Shown: positions 1-6,302 of the stretch, piece after piece
How the letters are laid out: each line of letters starts with the position of its first letter
How positions within the stretch are numbered: position 1 is the first letter of the stretch
Assembly: GCA_028275245.1 (NCBI GenBank)
Contig: JAPWVA010000016.1
Coordinates: 1-11,223 of the forward strand
From: Actinomycetota bacterium
GTDB lineage: Bacteria > Actinomycetota > Geothermincolia > Geothermincolales > RBG-13-55-18
Length of the DNA: 11,223 bases
Direction of reading: 5' to 3'
Made by a program: the position numbers and the translations under genes
Notes under the pieces: generated by a model
Databases searched by the model: none
Seen by the model: the letters and a program-made list of their open reading frames with translations, nothing else
What the model was told of the DNA's origin: nothing

Positions 1-141
1 TGGGTGGAGGCCATGAACCAGGTGGTCCTGCAGCTTCCTATAAAGGCCTCTCCCGATGTGGTGCGGATGTCCAGGGACCTCCGCCTGGTGGACGTGGGGC
101 GCTCCATGCTGGAATGGCAGTTCCAGAGCCTCATCTTCTGA
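1..141 (+). CDS. 3' end of an unidentified protein (partial)
   Basis: An open frame runs from the first base to a TGA at 139-141 and encodes 46 residues, beginning WVEAMNQVVL and ending MLEWQFQSLIF. Third codon positions are G/C rich, as in the complete genes here, and no stop interrupts it, so it is probably the C-terminus of a gene that starts to the left. I recognise no family from this short piece. The last codons and stop lie in a perfect 18-bp tandem duplication (125-160); the second copy falls after the stop and so does not lengthen the protein. It precedes the glycyl radical enzyme by about 90 bp on the same strand and could be in the same operon. The GRE frame is also open through this stretch (from an ATG at 56) but gives low-complexity Ser/Arg/Pro-rich sequence, so this frame is the better reading. 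Confidence 0.6.
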   Translation, partial: WVEAMNQVVLQLPIKASPDVVRMSRDLRLVDVGRSMLEWQFQSLIF

Positions 142-160
142 TAGAGCCTCATCTTCTGAT
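125..160. repeat. Perfect 18-bp tandem duplication
   Basis: The unit AGAGCCTCATCTTCTGAT occurs at 125-142 and again immediately at 143-160 with no mismatch. It spans the stop codon of the upstream partial gene, so the duplication repeats the end of the gene plus its stop. Identity of the copies suggests a recent replication-slippage event. Confidence 0.9.
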
Positions 161-216
161 GAGTCCGGCAGGGAACCCCCGCCCCGGCAAGGGGCAGGGA
201 GCCCTGGAAGGAAAGG

Positions 217-224
217 AAGGAGGG
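217..224 (+). promoter_or_regulatory. Ribosome binding site of the glycyl radical enzyme
   Basis: AAGGAGGG is a near-perfect Shine-Dalgarno sequence. It lies 9 nt before the GTG at 233 and only 3 nt before the GTG at 227 when measured from AGGAGG at 218-223. The spacing favours 233. A small GC hairpin (GCCCC, GGCAA loop, GGGGC, 181-195) lies about 20 nt upstream. Confidence 0.7.
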
Positions 225-232
225 AGGTGCCG

Positions 233-2632
233 GTGGAGGACCGAGAGATCATCACCCCTGATCGGATATGGAAGCCTTCCGAGGCCCTTTCCCCACGGGT
301 GAGGAGACTACGCGAGGAATACTTCTCGCCGGAAAAAAGGCCCTACTTCCGCAACGAGGTCATGCCCTTCACCACTGGGACCCCCTGGGATGAGGTGTTC
401 TCGCCCATCAACTGGGGGGTGGTTCCGGAGATGTATCCCTTCATGGAGGCCTACCGGGAATCCCTCAAGGTCCTGGCCCGCCGGGTTGACCTTCCCGACG
501 GTTTTTGGGAAAAGAGCCTGGTCTTGCGCAGAGCCCTCTTCTTCCGGGAGGTGTGCCGCCGCTACCTACCAGTGCGGATCCTGGAGGGGGAACTGGTGGT
601 GGGAGGCCACTTCAACACCGCCCTTTCCAAGTGCCACAACCGGAAGGAAGCCCGGGCCTGGAGGCGAGCCGTGAGGAAGTGGTGGAGAAAGGCCCAGGAG
701 ATCAACCAGCTGGGCCTGGGCAATGCCGGTGCCATCCCGGGGCATATCATACCCGATTACCCCCGGGTTCTCCGGGAAGGTTTCTCCGGGATATATCGGG
801 ACCTGCAGCAGAGGATGGAACGGGCAGGGGACGAGGAGAAACGCCAATTCTACCAGGCCCTCATGGTCTGCTGCGAGGCGGCGAGGGACCTGGCCCATCG
901 TTATGCAGAGGAGGCGGGCAGGCTGGCCAAGGAAGAGGCCGACCCAGTGAGGGCCGAGGAGCTCAAGGAGATCTCCCGCATCTGCCGGAAGGTACCCTGG
1001 GAACCCGCTGAGACCTTCCACGAGGCGGTTCAGTCCCTTTGGTTTACTCACATGCTGGTGATGGCGGCGGAGTCCTATCCTGGCGCCGGGTTATCCCACG
1101 GCAGGTTCGACCAGTACATGTACCCCTATTACCGAGGGGACCTCGAGGAGGGGAGGCTGGACCGGGAGAGGGCCAAGGAGATCCTTAGGTGTTTCTGGAT
1201 CAAGCACAATTATGCCTACGACTACCAGTCCCGGGTCCTCACCAACCAGGGCATCAACTCGGGTTTCGGCCAGCTGATGACCCTGGGAGGGACCGGGCCC
1301 CTCGGGGAGGATGCCTCCAACGAACTGACCTGGCTGATCCTGGAGGTCATTGAGGAGATGAACATGTTGGAGCCCAAGCCCAACGTGAGGCTCCACGCGG
1401 GTACGCCGGAGGAGCTCCTGAGACGGGTGGCGGGGATGATAGCCCGGGCCCAGGGCTCGCCCTTCCTCCTCAACTTCGACGAGAACGCCATCCGGGGGCT
1501 GGCCTGGCAAGGATTGCCTCGGGAGAGGTTATGGGATTATGCCCCCGTGGGCTGCCTGGAGAACACCCTGCAGGGGGACGACCGCTCGGGAACGGTGGAC
1601 GTCAACGTGAACCTGGCCAAAGCGGTGGAGCTCACCTTCTTCTCCGGACGGGACCAACTCACGGGGAAAAAGATCGGGCCGAATACCCCTCCCGTGGAGA
1701 AGATCGCCACCTGGGACGAATTCCGCGATGCCTTCCGGGCGCAGCTATTGGCGGTGCTGGACCGAGTGATCGAGGTGAGCGACGCCGCGGATGCCATTCG
1801 CTCCCGCTTCGAGCCCACCCCCTACCTCTCGGCCATAGTGGGGGGATGTGCCGAGAAGGCCCGGGACGTGACGGCGGGAGGTCCCCGTTTCAACTACATC
1901 ACTGTGGAGGGGATAGCCTTCGCCACGGCGGCCGATTCCCTCACCGCCGTGAAGAAGCTGGTATACGAGGAGGGCAGGGTGAGGATGGCCGACCTGAAGA
2001 AGGCCCTGGAGGATAACTTCGAGGGTCACGAGTCCCTCCGGCTCACCCTGGTCCACAAGGCCCCTAAGTACGGTAACGACGACGATTACGCCGATGAGGT
2101 GGCCGCCTGGCTTCACCGGCTATGGACCACTGACGTGATAAGGCGGGTATCCCCCGCCACCGGCCGGCGCTACCGGAGCGGCTACCTCTCTTGGAATTAC
2201 TGGATAGCCTACGCACCCTCCACCGCCGCCACCCCGGATGGGCGGAGGAGGGGTACCTTCCTCTCCAATGCCATATGCCCGGTGGACGGTGCAGCCCGAA
2301 ACGGTCCCACGGCGGTGACCCTATCCGTGGGGAAGCTGGGCCTGGAGACCGCCCCCAACGGGGCTTCCCACACCATCAGCTTCAGTCCCTCCATGTTGAG
2401 GGACGCTGAGCACGTGGAAAAACTCATGGCTTTCCTGCGAGCTTATGGCGAGAAGGGCGGCACCGCTCTGCAGGTCAATGTCATCGACGCGGAGACCCTG
2501 AAGGAAGCCCAGCGACGACCCGAGGAATACCGCAACCTGCTGGTGAGGGTCACCGGTTACAATGCCTATTTCGTGATGCTGGGGAAGGAAATACAGGATG
2601 AGATCATCGCCAGGGAATCCCATGGCCTTTGA
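233..2632 (+). CDS. Glycyl radical enzyme, PFL/dehydratase/decarboxylase superfamily, substrate unknown
   Basis: From GTG 233 this is 799 residues, the usual length for the family. The PFL-like barrel fills most of the protein (a typical IIPDYPRVL stretch near residue 172, GRFDQYMYPYYRGDL near 290). The catalytic thiyl residue is Cys441 in VGCLENTLQGDD, with Glu443 two residues on. The C-terminal glycyl radical domain has RVTGYNAYF, with the radical on Gly775, then the usual KEIQDEIIARESH ending. Known members carrying Gly-Cys-x-Glu include diol dehydratases, choline lyase, hydroxyproline dehydratase, isethionate lyase and arylacetate decarboxylases; pyruvate formate-lyase instead uses Cys-Cys, so this is not PFL. 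The Leu-Glu-Asn after the Cys differs from the common Val-Glu-Pro or Val-Glu-Thr, so the substrate remains open. The enzyme is oxygen-sensitive and cytoplasmic. The activase gene overlaps its 3' end. GTG 227 is an alternative start; the longer frame to ATG 56 is non-family sequence and overlaps the upstream gene. Confidence 0.93.
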   Translation: MEDREIITPDRIWKPSEALSPRVRRLREEYFSPEKRPYFRNEVMPFTTGTPWDEVFSPINWGVVPEMYPFMEAYRESLKVLARRVDLPDGFWEKSLVLRRALFFREVCRRYLPVRILEGELVVGGHFNTALSKCHNRKEARAWRRAVRKWWRKAQEINQLGLGNAGAIPGHIIPDYPRVLREGFSGIYRDLQQRMERAGDEEKRQFYQALMVCCEAARDLAHRYAEEAGRLAKEEADPVRAEELKEISRICRKVPWEPAETFHEAVQSLWFTHMLVMAAESYPGAGLSHGRFDQYMYPYYRGDLEEGRLDRERAKEILRCFWIKHNYAYDYQSRVLTNQGINSGFGQLMTLGGTGPLGEDASNELTWLILEVIEEMNMLEPKPNVRLHAGTPEELLRRVAGMIARAQGSPFLLNFDENAIRGLAWQGLPRERLWDYAPVGCLENTLQGDDRSGTVDVNVNLAKAVELTFFSGRDQLTGKKIGPNTPPVEKIATWDEFRDAFRAQLLAVLDRVIEVSDAADAIRSRFEPTPYLSAIVGGCAEKARDVTAGGPRFNYITVEGIAFATAADSLTAVKKLVYEEGRVRMADLKKALEDNFEGHESLRLTLVHKAPKYGNDDDYADEVAAWLHRLWTTDVIRRVSPATGRRYRSGYLSWNYWIAYAPSTAATPDGRRRGTFLSNAICPVDGAARNGPTAVTLSVGKLGLETAPNGASHTISFSPSMLRDAEHVEKLMAFLRAYGEKGGTALQVNVIDAETLKEAQRRPEEYRNLLVRVTGYNAYFVMLGKEIQDEIIARESHGL

Positions 2633-3593
2633 GGGATCCAGGGGGGAAAGTTCCCCGGGGGAGGATTCCGTCCAGGGCATAGTCTTCAACGTCCAGAGGT
2701 ATTCCACGGAAGACGGGCCGGGGATAAGGACCACTGTGTTCCTCAAGGGTTGTCCCATGAGCTGCCCCTGGTGCCACAACCCCGAGGGAATGGACCCCCG
2801 CCCGGAGCTGGTGTGGTACGAGGCTCGTTGCGTGGGGGTACGGGAGTGCCTGCGGGTTTGCCCCCGGGAGGCCCTTACCCTCACCCCGGAGGGGATGGTC
2901 ATAGCCCGGGACCGGTGTGACGCCTGCGGAGCCTGCGTCGAGGCTTGCCCGGCGGCAGCCTTGGAGGTCATAGGCAGGAAGGTCTCCGCCATCCTGCTGG
3001 CCGAGGAGGCGGCCAGGGACGAGACCTTCTTCCGCAGATCGGGGGGAGGCGTGACCCTCTCGGGAGGTGAGCCTGCCCTCCAGGCTGCCTTCTGCCTCGC
3101 CCTGATGGAGATTTTGGCCAAGAAGAGGATACCGGTGGCCCTGGACACCTGTGGGGGAGTTGCCTGGAGCAAGCTTGAACCGCTGGCGCGCCGGGCAGAC
3201 CTGGTGCTTTACGACCTCAAGGTCATGGACGAGGCCAAGCACCGGGAATACACCGGCGTCTCCCTCTCCTTGGTGTTGGACAACGCCGTGCGCATTGCCG
3301 AGCTGGGCGTTCCCATGTGGGTCAGGACCCCGGTGATCCCAGGATACACCGAAGACGTGGAGAACATCCGTGCCGTGGCCCGTTTCATCCGGGAGAACCT
3401 GCCCACTGTCGAGCGATTCGACCTGCTGGCCTTCAACAACACCTGCCGTGACAAGTACCGGCGCCTGGACCGGATCTTCCCCTTGGCCGGGCAGGGCTTG
3501 CTGGAGAGGACCAAGATGGAGGCCTTGGTGGAGGCGGCCCGGCAGGAGGGAGTGGAATCGGTCTGCTGGTCGGGGGCAGTGGCCGGGAAGTGA
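2622..3593 (+). CDS. Glycyl radical enzyme activating enzyme (radical SAM, ferredoxin-type insert)
   Basis: This 323-residue protein should reductively cleave S-adenosylmethionine and abstract hydrogen from Gly775 of the GRE encoded just upstream. The radical-SAM triad is Cys44, Cys48 and Cys51 in GCPMSCPWCHNP (CxxxCxxC), preceded by STEDGPGIRTTVFLKG, which is typical of GRE activases. An insert carrying ferredoxin motifs follows. The second motif (Cys99, 102, 105, 109) is complete. The first (Cys70, Cys76, Cys80) has Val73 where the second Cys is expected. SGGEP lies at 147-151 and DTCG at 175-178. The insert separates it from the short PFL activase and matches the activases of dehydratase and decarboxylase GREs. 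The start at ATG 2622 has AGGGA 7 nt upstream and overlaps the GRE by 11 bp, implying translational coupling. ATG 2598, with GGAAGG 9 nt upstream, is an alternative adding eight residues. Confidence 0.94.
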   Translation: MAFEGSRGESSPGEDSVQGIVFNVQRYSTEDGPGIRTTVFLKGCPMSCPWCHNPEGMDPRPELVWYEARCVGVRECLRVCPREALTLTPEGMVIARDRCDACGACVEACPAAALEVIGRKVSAILLAEEAARDETFFRRSGGGVTLSGGEPALQAAFCLALMEILAKKRIPVALDTCGGVAWSKLEPLARRADLVLYDLKVMDEAKHREYTGVSLSLVLDNAVRIAELGVPMWVRTPVIPGYTEDVENIRAVARFIRENLPTVERFDLLAFNNTCRDKYRRLDRIFPLAGQGLLERTKMEALVEAARQEGVESVCWSGAVAGK

Positions 3594-3646
3594 GGGCGGT
3601 GACCCCGCTGGGGCGGGGAGGGGGATGGGTGAGGTCTGGCGAGGAC

Positions 3647-3652
3647 AGGAGG
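3647..3652 (+). promoter_or_regulatory. Ribosome binding site of the split-barrel protein
   Basis: AGGAGG lies 11 nt before the ATG at 3664. It is the strongest Shine-Dalgarno match in the gap after the activase and is the reason for preferring 3664 over the upstream in-frame ATG at 3625. Confidence 0.55.
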
Positions 3653-3663
3653 TGTATCGGTCC

Positions 3664-4470
3664 ATGGAGATGACGGAGGGAGCGGCGAGCCTTTTCGAGG
3701 AGGAGATGGCGGCCAAATTCCTGGCCACCCGAGACGCCGGTGGCCGGGTGAACCTCTCGGTGGTGATATCCCTGCAGCCGTGGCCGGGAGAAGAGGGAAA
3801 GAAGCTTGTCTTCGCCGACATGATGATGGGGAGGACCCGCAGGAACCTGGAGGAGGACCCCAGGGCCGCGGTGCTGGTGGTGAATGGGAAGCTGAGGACG
3901 GCTGTAGCGAAGGTGATCTTCAGGGGGTTCCACCGCGGCGGACCGTACAAAGAGTTCGTGGATTCCTCGCCCATCCTTCGTTACAACGCCTATTCCGGTT
4001 CCCGGGCTGCCGGGGTGCTGGAAGTGGTGGATGCCCTCCCCGAGACCTCCATCCCCCTGGCCGCTGTGATCCTTGGAAAGGCCTTGCTGGCCCTGGGCCC
4101 AAGGCCCGGCGCCGGTGGTGGAAGGGGAGACCTCCCCCCTCTGGTCTCCCGGCGCTTCTCCTCCCTGACCTCCGTTAAGGCACTGGCGGTCCCGGGAAAA
4201 GACGGCCACCCCCTGGTCTTACCGGTGATGGCCCTCTCGACCCGGAGGGGTGGGGTCATGGTCATGGTTCCAGCGGCCTACCGGGAGATGCTCGGAGGGG
4301 CGGTGTTACCGGCTTTGGGGATGGCCTGCTTGCTCACCATGGACGCCAAGTCCTACAAGGCGGAGGGAAGGGTGGAACGCCTGGGGGGCCGGCTGGCGCT
4401 CTTCCTGGAGGCCGCCTATTCCGCGATGCCGCCCCTGGTAGGGGAGGAGATAGAGCTGGTGCGGGCTTGA
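3664..4470 (+). CDS. PNPOx-like split-barrel flavin-binding protein (putative)
   Basis: From ATG 3664 this is 268 residues. The N-terminal half (about 1-75) reads like a pyridoxamine-phosphate-oxidase-type split barrel: an Ala-Lys-Phe-Leu-Ala-Thr strand, NLSVVISL, then LVFADMMMGRTRRNLEEDP, where the family usually has a strand followed by Thr/Arg-x-x-Asn-Leu and PRAAVLV. The C-terminal half (about 165-268) repeats the pattern with VKALAVPGKDGHPLVLPV and MACLLTMDAKSYKAEGRV, so the protein may hold two barrel units in one chain. These folds bind FMN, F420 or haem and often reduce or sense small molecules; which applies here is not visible. It has no signal peptide or membrane segment. It follows the activase by 70 bp on the same strand and may be co-transcribed. 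ATG 3625 is an alternative start. The family call rests on sequence feel rather than a diagnostic motif. Confidence 0.7.
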   Translation: MEMTEGAASLFEEEMAAKFLATRDAGGRVNLSVVISLQPWPGEEGKKLVFADMMMGRTRRNLEEDPRAAVLVVNGKLRTAVAKVIFRGFHRGGPYKEFVDSSPILRYNAYSGSRAAGVLEVVDALPETSIPLAAVILGKALLALGPRPGAGGGRGDLPPLVSRRFSSLTSVKALAVPGKDGHPLVLPVMALSTRRGGVMVMVPAAYREMLGGAVLPALGMACLLTMDAKSYKAEGRVERLGGRLALFLEAAYSAMPPLVGEEIELVRA

Positions 4471-4637
4471 GGAGCGCCTTTCCGTGGCGGTGAGGTGGGC
4501 CCTGTCGGGGGAGGGCGTTCGGGCAGCGGCTTGGAGCCGGGGGCGGGAATCCCGTTTGGGAGGGCATCTCGGTCGTGGAAGCAGGGCCGGATGCCGCGAG
4601 CCCGGAAAGTGTCGGGGCTTGCCGGCGAGGGCCCGGC

Positions 4638-5729
4638 CTACCGCCCACCTGGTGGCCTTCCCCGCGTGCCCATGTTGCCCAGGCGCCCGAACCCGGGTAT
4701 CCGGAAGGGGAAGCGATAGCGGCGGTAGAAGAGGTCGAAGAATCCCTCGATCCTCCGGGGGCCCAGGCGTTCCACGATGCGCTGCAGCCTGCACGGGTCC
4801 CTCCTCAGAAGGTACCAAAACCTCTTCGCCCACCAGCCTGTGGCGAATCCCCGGGTCATGGCGGCGAACTCCCGCTCCGCTCTCTCAGGGTCGTGGATGG
4901 CCAGGGCGGCTATCTTCCCTCCCACCAACGCGCCGCATATCCCGAACCAGAAGAAGGGGTCCATGGCTCCCGACAAGGTACCGGCCAGGATGAAGCGCCG
5001 GTGGAAGAGGCGAGGCTGGTGGGGGGAGGCGAGGGGAACTGCGCCGGAGGCGGACCGCCAACCTCCCCGAAGGGGACTTCCCGTCTCCTCCTCGTACCAG
5101 GTAGCCTCCATTTCCCCCACCGGCTGTTGGGAGAAGATGAGCTCGAAGGCCAGGTCCCGGCAGGTGGATAGGTATCCATACTCTGACACCCCCCTTCCCA
5201 CCCACACCCGGGAAATCCCCTCCTCATCCGTCCTAGAGGTACGGTACAGGCCGTGCCAGCTCACGAAGGGGAGGCTCAGGAGGCGGTAGACACGGGGATT
5301 GAGACCGCAGGCCAGGATGGTCCCCGAGGGCAGGGATACGAGCTCCTCCTCTACCAGGGGGGACTCGAATTCGAAGCTTACCCCGGCCTCCAGGCATGCT
5401 CGGTAGAGAAAAAGGTCCAGGGAACCGGGACGGGGACCCCTTTCGACGCTGTGCAGGTCCAGGAGGTGCAGGGGCGGGTGTAGGACCTGGCTTCCCAGCA
5501 GGAAGGGGCAAATGCGGACGGGCGTGAAAAGGTCGGAGAGGTCCAGGTCCAGGTAGAGCGAGGTGGCCTCCAGGTCTATGCTGGTGGTGTGGACGGATGG
5601 GTAGGGGGCCGCTCCCAGGCCTGGCCCCTCAGCACCGTCCCTTACCCGCACCCGATGGCCCTTGCGGGCTAGCTCCAGGGCGGCTACCATCCCCGAAAGG
5701 CCCGCCCCCACCACCAGGAGTTCCTTCAT
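4638..5729 (-). CDS. FAD-dependent oxidoreductase, geranylgeranyl-reductase-like
   Basis: This 363-residue protein starts with a Rossmann dinucleotide-binding strand, KELLVVGAGLSGMVAALEL, giving GxGxxG at residues 8-13, and the second strand ends in Asp31 (RVRVRD). Near residues 247-277, FILAGTLSGAMDPFFWFG, then a helix rich in Gly and Ala, matches the second FAD motif of geranylgeranyl reductases and related flavoprotein monooxygenases (normally Gly-Asp-Ala-x-Gly-x-x-Asp-Pro). The Asp of that Gly-Asp pair, which contacts the ribityl chain, is Thr251 here. The C-terminus is basic and aromatic (KRFWYLLRRD, DLFYRRYRFPFRIPGFG), which could sit against a membrane. The substrate is unknown; an isoprenoid or other lipid double bond is a reasonable guess. 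ATG 5729 is preferred, with AAGGTGG about 8 nt upstream; a GTG at 5741 would add four residues. It converges on the GRE block across 167 bp with no clear terminator. Confidence 0.85.
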   Translation of the reverse strand: MKELLVVGAGLSGMVAALELARKGHRVRVRDGAEGPGLGAAPYPSVHTTSIDLEATSLYLDLDLSDLFTPVRICPFLLGSQVLHPPLHLLDLHSVERGPRPGSLDLFLYRACLEAGVSFEFESPLVEEELVSLPSGTILACGLNPRVYRLLSLPFVSWHGLYRTSRTDEEGISRVWVGRGVSEYGYLSTCRDLAFELIFSQQPVGEMEATWYEEETGSPLRGGWRSASGAVPLASPHQPRLFHRRFILAGTLSGAMDPFFWFGICGALVGGKIAALAIHDPERAEREFAAMTRGFATGWWAKRFWYLLRRDPCRLQRIVERLGPRRIEGFFDLFYRRYRFPFRIPGFGRLGNMGTRGRPPGGR

Positions 5730-6205
5730 ATCATGCACCACCTTTGGGCGGGATTTGCCTTACCCCTTCCCGTAAAGCCTTGATAGTGCTGGGAATTTAC
5801 CTTATCCCACTGGGGAGATCCTAAACAACCCCTTCCAGCTTTTGGCTCCTGGAAAAGTCTCCCTTGCTGCTTCAGCGCCCGGTGGTGAGTGCTGGAGAGG
5901 AACGCGGATGACCCTGATGGACTGGCCATGCTGAGCTTGTCCTTGGTGTATCCCGATATGGCAGGTTTCTTCACGTTTTCACCATTTTCCGTCGCGAACT
6001 GGTCTGGGGGCCTTCCGTTCATCGCTGGGGAATGACCGTTCACATTGATAGGAGGGTGTGGCTGATGGAGGGTGAGCGAAAGCGCTGGTTTCCAGGATAA
6101 GACGCGCCTTGGGCGTTTGATCCTCGAACTTAGGGTCTTGAAGCGGCCGAGACAAGTAAAGACTCTTCTTCCTTGAGATCCGGTGAAAGAGCTCAAACTC
6201 CGCCG
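5730..6205. other. Gene-poor, more AT-rich intergenic stretch
   Basis: I find no convincing gene here. Base composition is visibly less GC-rich than the flanking genes. Short frames exist on the minus strand (a 77-codon one from 6212 to 5979 and a 156-codon one from 6196 to 5726), but neither shows a domain, a good ribosome site or third-position bias. A perfect TTCCAG/CTGGAA inverted repeat lies at 5833-5854 (10-nt loop), and a TGGGA/TCCCA inverted repeat lies near 5790-5812, upstream of the FAD gene; either could be regulatory. The stretch may be an upstream regulatory region or the remains of a decayed gene. Confidence 0.5.
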
Positions 6206-6235
6206 TTGACATAAATTGGACTTTTGTTCAATAAT
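6206..6235 (+). promoter_or_regulatory. Sigma70-type promoter of the lipoprotein gene
   Basis: A perfect -35 box TTGACA (6206-6211) is followed after 18 bp by AATAAT (6230-6235), matching five of six bases of the TATAAT consensus. The expected transcription start is near 6242, leaving a leader of about 60 nt before the ATG at 6303. It is the strongest promoter match I see in the window and lies in an AT-rich patch of an otherwise GC-rich sequence. Confidence 0.75.
6215..6232. promoter_or_regulatory. Candidate operator: quasi-palindrome inside the promoter spacer
   Basis: ATTGGAC (6215-6221), a TTTT centre, then GTTCAAT (6226-6232) form an inverted repeat with six of seven Watson-Crick pairs and one G-T. 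It fills the spacer and overlaps the -10 box, where a dimeric repressor (for example of the TetR or MarR type) would block polymerase. No such regulator gene is in the window. Confidence 0.5.
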
Positions 6236-6302
6236 TACCTACAAGTTACCGGTACTCGGCTGTCAGGAAGGTTTTTCCAGCTAGGGGAAGGGGGTGCCTG
6301 GT

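Noticed and set aside
56..232. The glycyl radical enzyme frame stays open up to an ATG at 56
   Set aside because: The extra 59 codons are low-complexity Ser/Pro/Arg-rich, overlap the upstream gene's end and its 18-bp repeat, and have no ribosome site; the strong site at 217-224 points to GTG 233 (or 227).
2321..3974. Long minus-strand frames (283 and 456 codons) opposite the GRE, activase and flavoprotein genes
   Set aside because: They are antisense to genes with clear family motifs and carry none of their own; long shadow frames are expected in GC-rich coding DNA.
4471..4637. Terminator between the converging flavoprotein and FAD genes
   Set aside because: Only weak stems such as CGGG-AAT-CCCG near 4546 and an imperfect AGCCC/GGGCT pair were found, without a convincing T-run on either strand.
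5979..6212. 77-codon minus-strand frame
   Set aside because: No domain or ribosome site, and its start lies inside the -35 box of the lipoprotein promoter.
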